DNA of 64,000 bases. It comes from Microcystis panniformis FACHB-1757. Its GTDB lineage: Bacteria; Cyanobacteriota; Cyanobacteriia; Cyanobacteriales; Microcystaceae. Each line of letters begins with the position of its first letter. Position 1 is the stretch's first letter. This document shows, piece by piece, positions 43,294 through 52,140 of the stretch. The translations under genes were made by a program, and so were the position numbers. The stretch is taken from positions 3,596,001 through 3,660,000 of the forward strand of contig NZ_CP011339.1 in NCBI RefSeq assembly GCF_001264245.1. Reading direction: 5' to 3'. Under the pieces are notes generated by a model. That model searched no databases. It saw only the letters and a program-made list of their open reading frames with translations, and had not been told where the DNA came from.

Positions 43294-43849
43294 ATCTTTT
43301 CAGAGGTTTGGGTTTTCTCTCAATAACAGAGGGACAGAGGTGGTTAGCTGAACGTTGGGAAAAACTGATAGTTTTATCGACGTAAGAAGCAGAAAAATTA
43401 GCTAAGTTAACAGGATGTACTCTCGGACAATTTCAAGAGAGATAGGCTTTTAGTGGCTTGGGAACAAGCTTTATCAATTTATTCATAATAAATTTGGCAG
43501 AGGATTAAAGATTAGTTATTGTGACTAACTCTTTTGGTTAGAAAAAGATAAACTTGAGAATCTTCGGTCAAATTTATTGACTCAAAATCAGCTATACTTA
43601 ATTTAAATGAAACAGCCCTACTTGATAAGGGGGGGTGCCGATCCCCCCTGCCCCCCTTGATAAGGGGGGTGCCGATAGGCGGGGGATCCCCCTTGATAAG
43701 GGGGGTGCCGATAGGCGGGGGGATCCCCCTTGATAAGGGGGGTGCCGATAGGCGGGGGGATCCCCCTTGATAAGGGGGGTGCCGATAGGCGGGGGGATCC
43801 CCCTTGATAAGGGGGTGCCGATAGGCGGGGGGATCCCCCTTGATAAGGG

Positions 43850-45266
43850 TAGGGTTGATTCATTTAAATTAAGTACAGCTAATTTTGAGTCAATAAATTT
43901 GACTGAAGATTCTCAAGTTTATCTTTTTCTAATCAAAATAGTTAGTCACAATAACTAATCTTTAATCCTCTGCCAAATTTATTATGAATAAATTGATAAA
44001 GCTTGTTCCCAAGCCACTAAAAGCCTATCTCTCTTCAAATTTTCTGAGAGTACATCCTGTTAATTTAGCTAATTTTTCTGCTTCTTACGTCGATAAAACT
44101 ATCAGTTTTTCCCAACGTTCAGCTAACCACCTCTGTCCCTCTGTGATTGAGAGAAAACCCAAACCTCTGAAAAGATTCAATCCTATGGTTGTGAGAATTG
44201 ACCAATTGCTGGCCGCTTGAAAATCACTAATTTCGCTTTTATCTTCCTCAAAAATTACATCTTTTACCCAATGTAACTGATTTTCTATTTTCCAGTGTCC
44301 TCGAATAATTTTAGCAAATACTTCGGCGGATTCGGTTAGGCTACTGATATAGTAAGCTGTTTCTTCATAGGTTTTATCCCCGCGACTACCCCTTCTTTCT
44401 ACTTTAATAACTCTTCGCAGATTTTCAAACCCTTTTCTTTCATTTTTCCTCACTTTAAAAACTTCTATTTTTCTTGATATTTTTCGTCCATGACTATTAT
44501 CTTGTTCAAGAAAAAAACTTTCTGGCTTTGAGGAATTACTCAGGTCTTGTATTCGCTGATAAAGATTTTTCTGATTTCCTTTAACGGTGATAACATAGTC
44601 ATTTTTAGTCTTGGCTATTAAGCTGATTGTTTTCTTCTGACAGTGTAAAGCATCCCCAGTAAAAACTTTATTTTGGAGAGAGCAATCCTCAATTATAGCT
44701 TGCCCTTCGTCGATTTCAGACCCTTTTTTGTTTTCGATTCTTTTTAAGTGTAATACCAAGCCACTTTCTTGACTAAACAATGAGATAAACATGATAAAAT
44801 TTTGTTGTTCATTGTTAGGATTCTTTAGGGTGTTTTTGAGACTTTTTCCATCTATGCCTAGCCAATTTATATCATCTCTTTGTCCATATTCTTGTAATGC
44901 CCATTCATTAAACATTTTTAACAAACTCTGCCAGTCAACTCCCATCATTACCCTTCTAATTGTTGAATAGGATGGGACTCTTTCTGGAATTATGTTAAAT
45001 TCTTTACTCAGCCTGTGCCGATTATTTTTAGCAAACTCTCCTAGTTCTCTATAACCTGAGTATCCTAGCATTGTTCCTAGTATTATTACTACTAATACTA
45101 TCCATAAAGGGTGTCTTTTTCCTTTATCTTTCCGAAAGTCCTTGACTTGTTTTAGTTTTTCTATTAAGCTCAACATATATTTAAAAAGTTGGCGGTCACT
45201 TCTCATTTTACCTGATAGTGATCGCTTTTACTTTTGATATTCTGATGGGAGAATGAAACAGCCCTA
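43850..45266 (-). mobile_element. ISAs1-type insertion sequence, copy 2 (intact)
   Basis: Orientation is opposite to copy 1. One tip is TAGGGCTGTTTCATT (complement of 45252-45266), the other TAGGGTTGATTCATT at 43850. CTTGATAAGGG flanks it at 43839-43849 and 45267-45277, the same target as copy 1. Length is 1417 bp. Confidence 0.9.
44085..45206 (-). CDS. ISAs1-type (H-repeat-like) transposase
   Basis: An apparently complete 373-residue DDE transposase. The N-terminal associated domain has FRKDKGKRHPLWIVLVVIIL. The core shows WLGIDGKSLKNT with the first Asp, VFTGDALHCQKK with the second, and GHWKIENQLHWVKDVIFEED with the late Glu. HPLW and GYSGYRELGEFAK are family marks. The frame is open throughout, so this copy could mobilise copy 1. 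An inner ATG at 45176 is an alternative start. Confidence 0.93.
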   Translation of the reverse strand: MRSDRQLFKYMLSLIEKLKQVKDFRKDKGKRHPLWIVLVVIILGTMLGYSGYRELGEFAKNNRHRLSKEFNIIPERVPSYSTIRRVMMGVDWQSLLKMFNEWALQEYGQRDDINWLGIDGKSLKNTLKNPNNEQQNFIMFISLFSQESGLVLHLKRIENKKGSEIDEGQAIIEDCSLQNKVFTGDALHCQKKTISLIAKTKNDYVITVKGNQKNLYQRIQDLSNSSKPESFFLEQDNSHGRKISRKIEVFKVRKNERKGFENLRRVIKVERRGSRGDKTYEETAYYISSLTESAEVFAKIIRGHWKIENQLHWVKDVIFEEDKSEISDFQAASNWSILTTIGLNLFRGLGFLSITEGQRWLAERWEKLIVLST

Positions 45267-45388
45267 CTTGATAAGGGGGGTGCCGATAGGCGGGGGGATC
45301 CCCCTTGATAAGGGGGGTGCCGATAGGCGGGGGGATCCCCCTTGATAAGGGGGGTGTCTGATAATTTTTAACGCCTACCTACTTAACT

Positions 45389-45428
45389 ACCTCCTGCCTC
45401 CTACCTCCTGCCTCCTGCCTCCTGCCTC
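45389..45428. repeat. Tandem heptamer repeat (CCTCCTG)n
   Basis: About five to six head-to-tail CCTCCTG or CCTCCTA units downstream of bgtB, a further STRR-like array with another 7-bp unit. Confidence 0.88.
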
Positions 45429-45453
45429 CGTTAACAGTTCCCATCTGTTGCCC

Positions 45454-46965
45454 CTAAGCTTTCTGTTCCTGTTTAGATTTATGTAGGGGATCCATATAAA
45501 TCTCTAAGCGCTTAAATACCACAGAGGAAAGGGTAGTTAAAACCAAATAAACTAAAGCAACAGCGATATAAATCTCGAAAGCTTTATAGGTAGTGGCTAC
45601 CATTAATTGACCTTGCCGGAATAATTCTTCAAAACCGATTACTGCCGCTAAACTGGTATCTTTAATTAGGGTAATAAATTCATTCCCCAAGGGTGGCAAC
45701 ATCCGGCGAAAAGCTTGGGGAAAAATCACCTCGCGCATGGTTTGCACTGGGGACATTCCTAAACTAGAACAAGCTTCCCATTGACCATTATCGATCGATT
45801 GAATACCGCCGCGCATAATTTCAGCTAAATAGGCCGCCACATTTAAACTTAGGGCAAATAGGGCCGCCGGTAAACGATCTAAGTCGATATTTAAGCCAAT
45901 TTCTCGGAACAACCCGGGCAAACCAAAATAGATCAAGAATAATTGCACCAGCATCGGTGTTCCCCGAAAGAAATCCACATATATGCGGCAAATTATTTTT
46001 AACCATTTGTAGGGAGAAATCAGGGCAATAGCCACTAAAGTTCCACCGATTAACCCGAAAAGAAAAGACAGAACCGTTAACAGAATTGTCCAGGGAACCC
46101 CTTTCACAATCAGGTTATAGAATAATTCTCCCCAGTTAAACCTCGATTCCTGTAAATTCTTTAAAGCTGGGGCAACTAAGGGTAAGACCGGCGGTTTTTC
46201 TCCAAACCATTCCCGAAAAATAACATCGTACTGACCACTTTCTATAACTCGACCGAGAGCATCATTAATTAATTGGAGATAGGGGGAATTTTTGGGTAAA
46301 GCAATCCCGTAGAATTCCTCCGTTAATAATTCTCCGACTACTTTTACTCCCCGTAAACCCGCTTGTTTAATTGCATACAAAGTCACGGGTTTATCGTTAA
46401 CTACCGCCTCAACTCGACCATTAATTAATTCCTGCAAAGCTAAAGCCGCCGAGTCAAATTGACTAACTGTTGCCCCCGGTATTTTTGTCGCTTCTAAGGC
46501 TCCCGTAGTGCCAATTTGGACGGCAATTTTTTTGCCTTTTAAGTCTTCAAAATTTCTAATCGTCTTATTATCTTCCCGAACAGCGATCGCTAAACCAGCC
46601 CTAAAATAAGGTCGAGAAAAAGAAATCGCTTGGGCGCGTTCGGCGGTGATTGTCATGCCACTAATAGCGGCTTCCACTGTTCTTGCTTGTAGGGCCGGAA
46701 TAATACCATCAAAGGGTAAATTTCTAAAGTCAATGTTGAGATCAGCTTCCTTGCCAATTGCCCGCATTAAATCGATATCAAACCCGGTTAATTGTCCCCC
46801 TTGTTGAAATTCAAAGGGTGGAAAAGTCGCTTCTGTGGCGACTCGAAAAGGATTAGGAGGAGTCTGAGAAAAAGCGGGAATAACAGTTAATCCGAGCGCC
46901 AAGACTAATCCTAACAAGGCAAAGATGACTCTCTGCACCGCCCGCCCTCGCCAAAATTTAATCAT
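45454..46965 (-). CDS. bgtB: Amino-acid ABC transporter, fused substrate-binding and permease protein (BgtB type)
   Basis: A 503-residue fusion. A signal segment is at 1-33, the type 3 periplasmic amino-acid binding domain at about 38-262 (ATEATFPPFEF, GFDIDLMRAIG, VQIGTTGA), then a permease of the HisM/GlnP type from about 280. The permease includes the EAA loop EACSSLGMSPVQTMREVIFPQAF. In Synechocystis, BgtB of this architecture works with BgtA for glutamine and basic amino acids. The ATPase gene is divergent, 198 bp away, so both can share control elements. All domains are complete. Confidence 0.92.
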   Translation of the reverse strand: MIKFWRGRAVQRVIFALLGLVLALGLTVIPAFSQTPPNPFRVATEATFPPFEFQQGGQLTGFDIDLMRAIGKEADLNIDFRNLPFDGIIPALQARTVEAAISGMTITAERAQAISFSRPYFRAGLAIAVREDNKTIRNFEDLKGKKIAVQIGTTGALEATKIPGATVSQFDSAALALQELINGRVEAVVNDKPVTLYAIKQAGLRGVKVVGELLTEEFYGIALPKNSPYLQLINDALGRVIESGQYDVIFREWFGEKPPVLPLVAPALKNLQESRFNWGELFYNLIVKGVPWTILLTVLSFLFGLIGGTLVAIALISPYKWLKIICRIYVDFFRGTPMLVQLFLIYFGLPGLFREIGLNIDLDRLPAALFALSLNVAAYLAEIMRGGIQSIDNGQWEACSSLGMSPVQTMREVIFPQAFRRMLPPLGNEFITLIKDTSLAAVIGFEELFRQGQLMVATTYKAFEIYIAVALVYLVLTTLSSVVFKRLEIYMDPLHKSKQEQKA

Positions 46966-47163
46966 TTTTTAATTGTTTCTCCTTGATTTTTTTACTCAAT
47001 TAAGTTAAGGATTTGGTCTTACTCCTCACCTAAGACAGATGTAGAGAGACTATTTGAGTATTATGATTATTCCTCTTGATAAAATGTCGTCAAGGATACA
47101 ATCTAGCAGAAACTAATCTCGATACCTTTATACAGAATGTAAAATTTTTTACGAGAGGACATC

Positions 47164-47919
47164 ATGACCACTACCACCCCTGTGATTGTTAGTGAAGGTT
47201 TACGCAAAAGTTACGGCTCTTTAGAGGTACTTAAAGGAGTTACAGGCACTCTTTATCAAGGGGACGTGGTATCGGTAATCGGTCCCTCTGGCTGCGGCAA
47301 AAGTACCTTTTTACGCTGTCTCAATCGTTTGGAAACAATTAACGGTGGCCGCTTGGAGGTGATGGGAATTGACATCTCTTCCCCGAAGTTAAATCAATCA
47401 GTCCTCCGCAATTTACGCAGCCGGGTAAGTATGGTGTTTCAACACTTCAATCTTTTTCCCCATCTCACCGTTTTACAAAACTTGATGTTGGCCCCCAAGC
47501 AAGTGTTACACCACTCGGAAAATGAGGCTAAGGATACGGCAATTCATTATCTGGAAAAGGTGGGTTTGGCCCCAAAAGCCGATGTTTATCCCGACCAATT
47601 ATCGGGAGGCCAAAAACAACGGGTGGCGATCGCTCGCAGTCTCTGCATGAAACCAGAGGTGATTTTATTTGATGAACCCACTTCGGCCCTGGATCCGGAA
47701 TTAGTCGGGGAAGTGTTAAACGTTATGCGTCAATTGGCCGATGAGGGGATGACTATGGTAGTCGTCACCCACGAAATGCAGTTCGCTAAGGAGGTCTCTA
47801 ACAAGGTTTTGTTCTTTAATCAAGGTGTCATCGAAGAAGCAGGTGATCCCGACACCTTCTTTAATAATCCCCACAGCGAGCGCTTACAAGCCTTTTTAAG
47901 TCGCATCAATAGTAATTAG
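47164..47919 (+). CDS. bgtA: Amino-acid ABC transporter ATPase (BgtA type)
   Basis: A 251-residue PAAT-family ATPase. Walker A is GPSGCGKST at about 36-44, the Q-loop MVFQHFNLFPHLTVL, signature LSGGQKQRVAIAR, Walker B ILFDEPTSALDPE, and the switch His in VVVTHEMQFA. It is the evident partner of the divergent BgtB-type protein. An AGAGG ribosome site is 6 nt before the start. Sequence alone does not fix the substrate beyond polar amino acids. Confidence 0.93.
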   Translation: MTTTTPVIVSEGLRKSYGSLEVLKGVTGTLYQGDVVSVIGPSGCGKSTFLRCLNRLETINGGRLEVMGIDISSPKLNQSVLRNLRSRVSMVFQHFNLFPHLTVLQNLMLAPKQVLHHSENEAKDTAIHYLEKVGLAPKADVYPDQLSGGQKQRVAIARSLCMKPEVILFDEPTSALDPELVGEVLNVMRQLADEGMTMVVVTHEMQFAKEVSNKVLFFNQGVIEEAGDPDTFFNNPHSERLQAFLSRINSN

Positions 47920-47936
47920 GGTTTGCTCAATTCAGG

Positions 47937-47998
47937 AGATAGGAGACGGTCGATAGGAGACGGTCGACAGGAGACGGTCGACAGGAGACGGTCGACTA
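47937..47998. repeat. Tandem repeat AGGAGACGGTCGAC
   Basis: Four head-to-tail copies of a 14-15-bp unit (AGGAGACGGTCGAT/C) after bgtA. No ORF depends on it. A GTCGTCAGT-like variant recurs near 48170-48200. Confidence 0.9.
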
Positions 47999-48031
47999 TT
48001 TTTATTTATTCTCCCATCTCCCCTTCTCCCG

Positions 48032-48106
48032 TTACAGTAGAGCAGGAAGTCGCCTTCCCACCCCCCGCTTCAAAACCGGACTTACGACTTTCGCCGTATC
48101 CGGCTC
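48032..48106 (-). mobile_element. Group II intron 3' remnant (domains V and VI)
   Basis: On the minus strand 48106-48072 reads GAGCCGGATACGGC, GAAA, then GTCGTAAGTCCGGTTTT. This is a 34-nt group II domain V: catalytic AGC near the 5' side, a GAAA tetraloop, and complementary GAGCCGG/CCGGTTTT arms. Directly 3' is a domain VI-like hairpin GGGAAG-GCGA-CTTCC. No intron reverse transcriptase lies in the window, so it is only the 3' stub of a former intron. The 3' splice end near 48032 is approximate. Confidence 0.72.
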
Positions 48107-48277
48107 CCAGCAATTCTCATTTTGAAATAAATAGGGTTTGCGGCAAAAAGTTTTTCGTGGGGGTAGGAGTCGGTCGTCAGTAGCCGGTCGTCGGTCGTTT
48201 CAGGCTTTGTTGCCCTCTTTTTTTGTACCAGTTTATATACTATAAGAAGGATAATGCAAGGTTTTTGGTAATGATTT

Positions 48278-48882
48278 GGTAGTAGTGCCGTAGCCCTCTT
48301 GCTTCCCTGGTATGAATTGTGTAAAATATTTATGAATAAAAATAATTGGAACCCGATCAGTCTTTAAACCTCTAGCTTGCTCATGACTTTTCTGATAAAT
48401 ATCTTTTTCTGGCTCCTGTCTGGCTTACTCAAATATCAGTCTAGCACCGAACAAAATACCCCCCCCTAGTTCACCTCTATTCCCCTGTCAAGCGTTGTGG
48501 TTCTCACCATACTATCAAGAATGATTCTATTCATAATGGAAAACCCAAACGTCAAGGTAAAGAATGTGGTCAACCGTTTGTGATCAATCCCACTAATAAA
48601 ACTGTCTCTAACGAAACCAAACAATTAATTGATCAACTCTTGCTCGAACGAATTTCCTGACGAGGAATTGCTAGAGTAACAGGGGTAAATTGGTCATGGT
48701 AACAAAATTATGTCAACAATAAACTGGCGGCTGTCCCCCGTTAAATAAAGGTTTCGGACAAACCAAAAGGTAAATTGGTTATAGAATGTGATGAGATGTG
48801 GTTCTTTGTTTTTTCTAAGACGATAAAGGTTTATATTTGGCGGTTAATTGATAGAAAGACAAGGGAAATTATTGGTTGCTAT
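48278..48882 (+). mobile_element. IS1-family element, truncated, copy 2
   Basis: It begins with the tip GGTAGTAGTGCCGTAGCCC and matches the complement of 40552 down to about 39960 (copy 1). It is degenerate and lacks the catalytic end of insB. It breaks off at 48882, directly at the stop codon of the WbsX-type gene. Confidence 0.85.
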
Positions 48883-50040
48883 TTATAGGCCTTCCTTAGA
48901 AAATACTTCGTCTTTAATGACTTCTAAATAAGCTTTTCCCCATTTTTGATCGGGTTCTAAATAATTGCCCTCTGCCCATTCATTCCAAGCTTTTATAAAA
49001 ATAATTCTTTTTTCATGACTTTTAGAAGCAACTTGTTTTAAAGCATCTAAGAGATGAAGCCTAAATAATTCTGGCGTTGAATCAAGGAACACTCTACCAT
49101 TCACTCCGCTTCTTGGCGAGTTATCCCAATTGGGAAATATGCAAGGATAATTTTCAAACTCTAAATTATTTTTAATGAAGGCACATTCGATAGCTTTTTC
49201 ATAGGAAAATAGCGTAGGTAGCTTGGGATATTTTTGATCATGTAACTCTTTATTGAGTAATTTTAAAGCTTTCTTATATATTTTTTCAGGCAAAGTTCTT
49301 TTAAGACTTATTCTAATACTACGTTCACTAAAAAGATAATCTGGATTGGGAATGGTAGAAGCATCAAATCCATTGGCTTCAGGATTCCAGGAAGGATCTT
49401 TAGTCATCCCAACTATATATAGCCCTTTCAGCCCAGATTGAGCAGCTAAATCTCGCCAACAATCGGTGAATTCTCTTGGTATTGGCAAAGCAAGGGGAGA
49501 ATAAACCACAAAGAGAGGTTTTCCCTCAACAGTAAGATAACGATGATCGCCAAAAGCCTCCAGAAGTGCATAGAAATGATTTTGATAATCTTCGATACCA
49601 GGATAGGTTTGACGAATCAGAACTTTATCCGGAGAACCATGCCAAATGCCACTCCAAGTTTGGTTAGCCCAAGCTAGACAGAAAGGGAAATTTGGTTCTT
49701 TATCCTGCAAAACTTCATTAAAAGGCTTTTCTAATAAACGGCGGCCACCACCAAACCAATAATGCCAATAACAAAATGCTTCAACTCCATATTTTTGAGC
49801 TAATTCTGCTTGAGCAATACGAGTTTCTTGAACACGCAAATCATAATAACCTAAATCAGCAGGAACACGAGGTTGATCGTGACCGGGAAATAAAGGTTTA
49901 GCCTTACCTACATTTGTCCATTCTGTAAAACCTTTACCCCACCACTGATCATTTTCTGGAATAGGGTGAAATTGAGGCAAGTAAAAAGCAATAAGTCTAG
50001 CTTTAATACTACAAGGTAAACTAGATTGACTGATACTCAT
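48883..50040 (-). CDS. WbsX-type glycan enzyme (GH99-like/glycosyltransferase WbsX domain)
   Basis: A 385-residue protein of the Glyco_tran_WbsX/GH99-like family, usually linked to surface polysaccharides. Motifs: RLIAFYLPQFHPIPEND, WWGKGFTEWTNV, KYGVEAFCYWHYWFGGGRRLL, the acidic motif LAWANQTWSG, and near the end IIFIKAWNEWAEGNYLEPD. All family blocks are visible in order. The stop codon lies at the junction with the truncated IS1 copy, so the last residues (KDEVFSKEGL) may differ from the ancestral end. It is the only gene of surface-glycan type here and probably a remnant cargo gene. Confidence 0.88.
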   Translation of the reverse strand: MSISQSSLPCSIKARLIAFYLPQFHPIPENDQWWGKGFTEWTNVGKAKPLFPGHDQPRVPADLGYYDLRVQETRIAQAELAQKYGVEAFCYWHYWFGGGRRLLEKPFNEVLQDKEPNFPFCLAWANQTWSGIWHGSPDKVLIRQTYPGIEDYQNHFYALLEAFGDHRYLTVEGKPLFVVYSPLALPIPREFTDCWRDLAAQSGLKGLYIVGMTKDPSWNPEANGFDASTIPNPDYLFSERSIRISLKRTLPEKIYKKALKLLNKELHDQKYPKLPTLFSYEKAIECAFIKNNLEFENYPCIFPNWDNSPRSGVNGRVFLDSTPELFRLHLLDALKQVASKSHEKRIIFIKAWNEWAEGNYLEPDQKWGKAYLEVIKDEVFSKEGL

Positions 50041-50055
50041 AATTAAAAGTTTTTA

Positions 50056-50313
50056 TTAGACTGTAGAAGGTTGAACCTTTTTGGTTAGATTCCCTGGACA
50101 TTGGGGGGTAATAACAGTTGAAGTTTGCTCTGTTTGAATCGAGTTCCGGTTAATCAGCCGGGGATTGACGTTCTCGTTAATCCAGCTACAAGCCGACGCA
50201 AAATCCGAACAGGTATCGGACAACAATTGTTGCTGTTCGCTACCCACTTGAAGCTTTACTACTAGAGTCAGGACTTGTTCCACGGTTGCAGAAAACTCAC
50301 CACGATGAAGCAT
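50056..50313 (-). pseudogene. N-terminal fragment of a TnpB-like protein
   Basis: The frame encodes VLTLVVKLQVGSEQQQLLSD, TCSDFASACSWINENVNP and RLINRNSIQ, matching the N-terminal wedge/REC start of IS605/IS607-type TnpB proteins (K/L rich strand, then a helix with INE). It stops after 85 codons and no RuvC part follows. Only a fragment. Identification is from pattern recognition alone. Confidence 0.6.
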
Positions 50314-51152
50314 AACATATTTAGCGTTGATGCGCTACGCACGTTTTATACTGGCCAACATTCCTCTCCGGCTAACCCTACGGGTCTAACGGGGGCATCC
50401 TGCCGACATCTAAGGTGAAAACCGCTATAGATACCAAGGTAACACCATATTGAATGAACTGTATAATTCTGAGGAGTTGGTCTAAAATTTGATGACTGAC
50501 TTAGCCTTTGAATTGAACAAAGCTCCATAATTCCAGTTTTTTGACTACATCTCTCCAGCCCGTTCATTCTGGGAAACTATTGATTAATTATAAGCCTAAC
50601 ATCTACTTCACCTTTAAGTCAACCTCACGCCTCTGCTAGGATTTTTACCATGAAATTATCATCCATGCTGGCCAAGACTGCGTTTCATCTTCAGGCTCAA
50701 TAAATTCACAATCTATACGGCGTAGCCGCCCCAAGTTTTCCGCCCCATAACCTCGGCGAACCCGACTAGCATCTTTATTAAAAGTCACATCCAGCACCTA
50801 GGGGCGACTATGAGTCAATCTGAAGGGATGACAACCTTAGTTTTCCCGTTAAGTCTGAAAACCATGGCTGGGTCGGGGGCTATCCATAAGTTCTGGCTCA
50901 ACGGGTTTCTGATTTAGGCTATCAGATACCGCTTTTTTTCCTCGCTCACTACCTCAGATGTACCACGTCTAAAGCAGCAGGAAATGCCGTCACTCTAAGC
51001 ATCTAGAGGACAGGACTAAGGTTATTACTAACCCGCACCTGTAGGGTTAACGCTCTTCTGGGACTTTCGGAAATCCCCGACGGAATCCAGATTCTGAAAC
51101 CCTTGGTTGACAAGTGATCGCTAACTTTTTTTCTAATAAAAACTCAAATTTC
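50314..51152. other. Mobile-element debris
   Basis: No complete gene. It contains an ISAs1-family fragment on the minus strand (50645-50842), GC-rich palindromic stretches near 50365-50430 (CTAACCCTACGGGTCTAACG), and unassigned sequence. The predicted ORF 50346-50567 lies in one of the structured stretches and is not supported. Confidence 0.6.
50645..50842 (-). pseudogene. C-terminal fragment of a second ISAs1/H-repeat transposase
   Basis: The frame reads HPFRLTHSRP, a stop, then VLDVTFNKDASRVRRGYGAE and NLGRLRRIDCEF. The string DVTFN-(E/K)-DAS-R followed by AEN-LRRI is the well-known C-terminal motif of this transposase group. It differs from the copies at 40773 and 43850, which lack this motif, so it comes from another element. 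Confidence 0.7.
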
Positions 51153-51285
51153 GGCTCTTCTGGTTTCTGTGTGTAAACGAGGTCTATACTGATAGTTTCT
51201 TCTTTCAAAATAGTCCTAAAAGTCTTGCCCAGTAAGCATTTAACCTTACATAAGCAAAAATTATCACACAAAGTCGAGAAGAGCC
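51153..51285. mobile_element. 133-bp MITE with ISL3 tips, copy 2
   Basis: The reverse complement of 37337-37469. AAATTTC flanks it at 51146-51152 and 51286-51292, a 7-bp target duplication. No ORF. Confidence 0.93.
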
Positions 51286-51665
51286 AAATTTCGGGTTTCT
51301 GTTAGTTAGCGATAGCTTGAAGGCTTACCCCATAAGAGAGCTAGAGTTTAGAGACTGTAAGACTTTTGCCAGACTCCCTCCAAGAGCGATATAGCGGTTC
51401 TCGCATCTGTGCGGCACACTTAAACCTTTGCTGATTAAGCTGTTCAGGATCGCGAATGTACCTCTTGTGAATCAGAAACGCTATAAAGTTATCAAGGTAC
51501 TACATTTACCAAGCGGCTAATCCTCTAAACGTCTTACTGTCTAGTTTCTAGCCAACGAATCGCACCACACCCCATCACCCCACACCCCATCACCCCAACA
51601 ATTGTAAAGAAATATTACAATTATGCCGTTATAACAGCTTACCATCTTGACAGGAGAGAAAGACA
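51286..51665. other. Spacer between mobile-element debris and the ycf46 operon
   Basis: It holds mobile-element debris up to about 51560 and tandem CACCCCATCACCCCA units at about 51564-51597. No gene is supported. The operon promoter should lie in the AT-rich part at 51598-51650. AGGAG at 51652-51656 is the ribosome site for the next gene. Confidence 0.55.
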
Positions 51666-52061
51666 GTGGTTATAGTAGAGACACATACCCGGGTAAACCA
51701 ATTTAGTGATATGCAAGACAAGCAAAAAGTCACACTGTACCTTCCCCCTGGAGTCCATCGTCAACTAAAGATAAAAGCCGCGGTCGATGAAGAATCGATG
51801 TCAGGGCTGGTGGAAAAAGCGATCGCTTTTTACCTGAAATACCCCGAAAAGGTAGAAGAAATCGAAGCCGCCGCCTATGGCAAAACCTATCAGGTTCATG
51901 TCTGTCCCGAGTGTGATGCCGCGTTAGTGATGAAAGAAGATCGGCTAAGGTCGATCAAACGCCAGCCCGCAATAGTGGGCGACGAGTTCCCGCTCGAAGT
52001 TCCCGAACCCGTTGGCGCCCAAGGAACCACAGAGGGAGAAGCAGCCTTAGTTCCCTGCTAA
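51666..52061 (+). CDS. Ribbon-helix-helix protein in the ycf46 operon
   Basis: A 131-residue protein starting with GTG at 51666, 9 nt after an AGGAG site. Residues 18-55 form a ribbon-helix-helix DNA-binding fold: KQKVTLYLPPGVHRQLKIKA, then EESMSGLVEKAIAFYL. The C-terminal half contains HVCPECDAALVMKED, a CxxC pair that could bind metal, and an acidic tail. It may regulate the operon. The AAA gene follows 79 bp downstream. I know no named function. Confidence 0.8.
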   Translation: MVIVETHTRVNQFSDMQDKQKVTLYLPPGVHRQLKIKAAVDEESMSGLVEKAIAFYLKYPEKVEEIEAAAYGKTYQVHVCPECDAALVMKEDRLRSIKRQPAIVGDEFPLEVPEPVGAQGTTEGEAALVPC

Positions 52062-52140
52062 ACTCTCAGTAGCCGAACAAGGCAGCCACAGCCATCAGCC
52101 GCCCAAGGTCAAAACCGTTACCACAAATAGGGTCGATGTT

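Larger units (their letters stand above)
40834..43385 (+). pseudogene. ISAs1-type transposase, nonsense codon plus ISL3 insertion
   Basis: The gene begins with ATG at 40834. A single substitution changes the Tyr codon of GYRELG into TAG at 40986-40988. The open part from 41092 encodes the DDE core (WLGMDGKSLKNT, VFTGDALHCQKK, GHWKIENQLHWVKDVIF). At 41871 the ISL3 element interrupts. After 43302 the frame resumes with GLGFLSITEGQRW and LAERWEKLIVLST. The order and residues equal those of the intact copy at 44085-45206. Confidence 0.9.
40773..43620 (+). mobile_element. ISAs1-type insertion sequence, copy 1 (disrupted)
   Basis: Tips TAGGGCTGTTTCATT and its complement bound the element. It is flanked on both sides by CTTGATAAGGG (40762-40772, 43621-43631). 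Without the nested ISL3 copy and its 8-bp duplication it is 1418 bp, the same as copy 2. The transposase is inactivated by a nonsense codon and the insertion. Confidence 0.9.
40703..45385. repeat. GATAAGGGG repeat array (family A) housing two ISAs1-type insertions
   Basis: The outer tips are TAAGTAGCTGG at 40703 and (complement) TAAGTAGGTAGGCG at 45385, so the whole stretch is one expanded family A element. Between the two insertions, 43621-43849 has five to six tandem units of 37 bp (CTTGATAAGGGGGGTGCCGA...). The array restarts at 45267. Confidence 0.82.

Noticed and set aside
43621..43849. 37-bp direct repeats that look like a CRISPR array
   Set aside because: The units are contiguous, with no unique spacers, and are the inner part of the family A repeat seen at several loci. 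No cas genes are nearby.
43618..43863. ORF rich in PPYQGG repeats on the minus strand
   Set aside because: It is the translation of the family A repeat units.
50346..50567. 73-codon ORF on the minus strand
   Set aside because: It lies in a structured stretch within mobile-element debris and matches no family I recognise.
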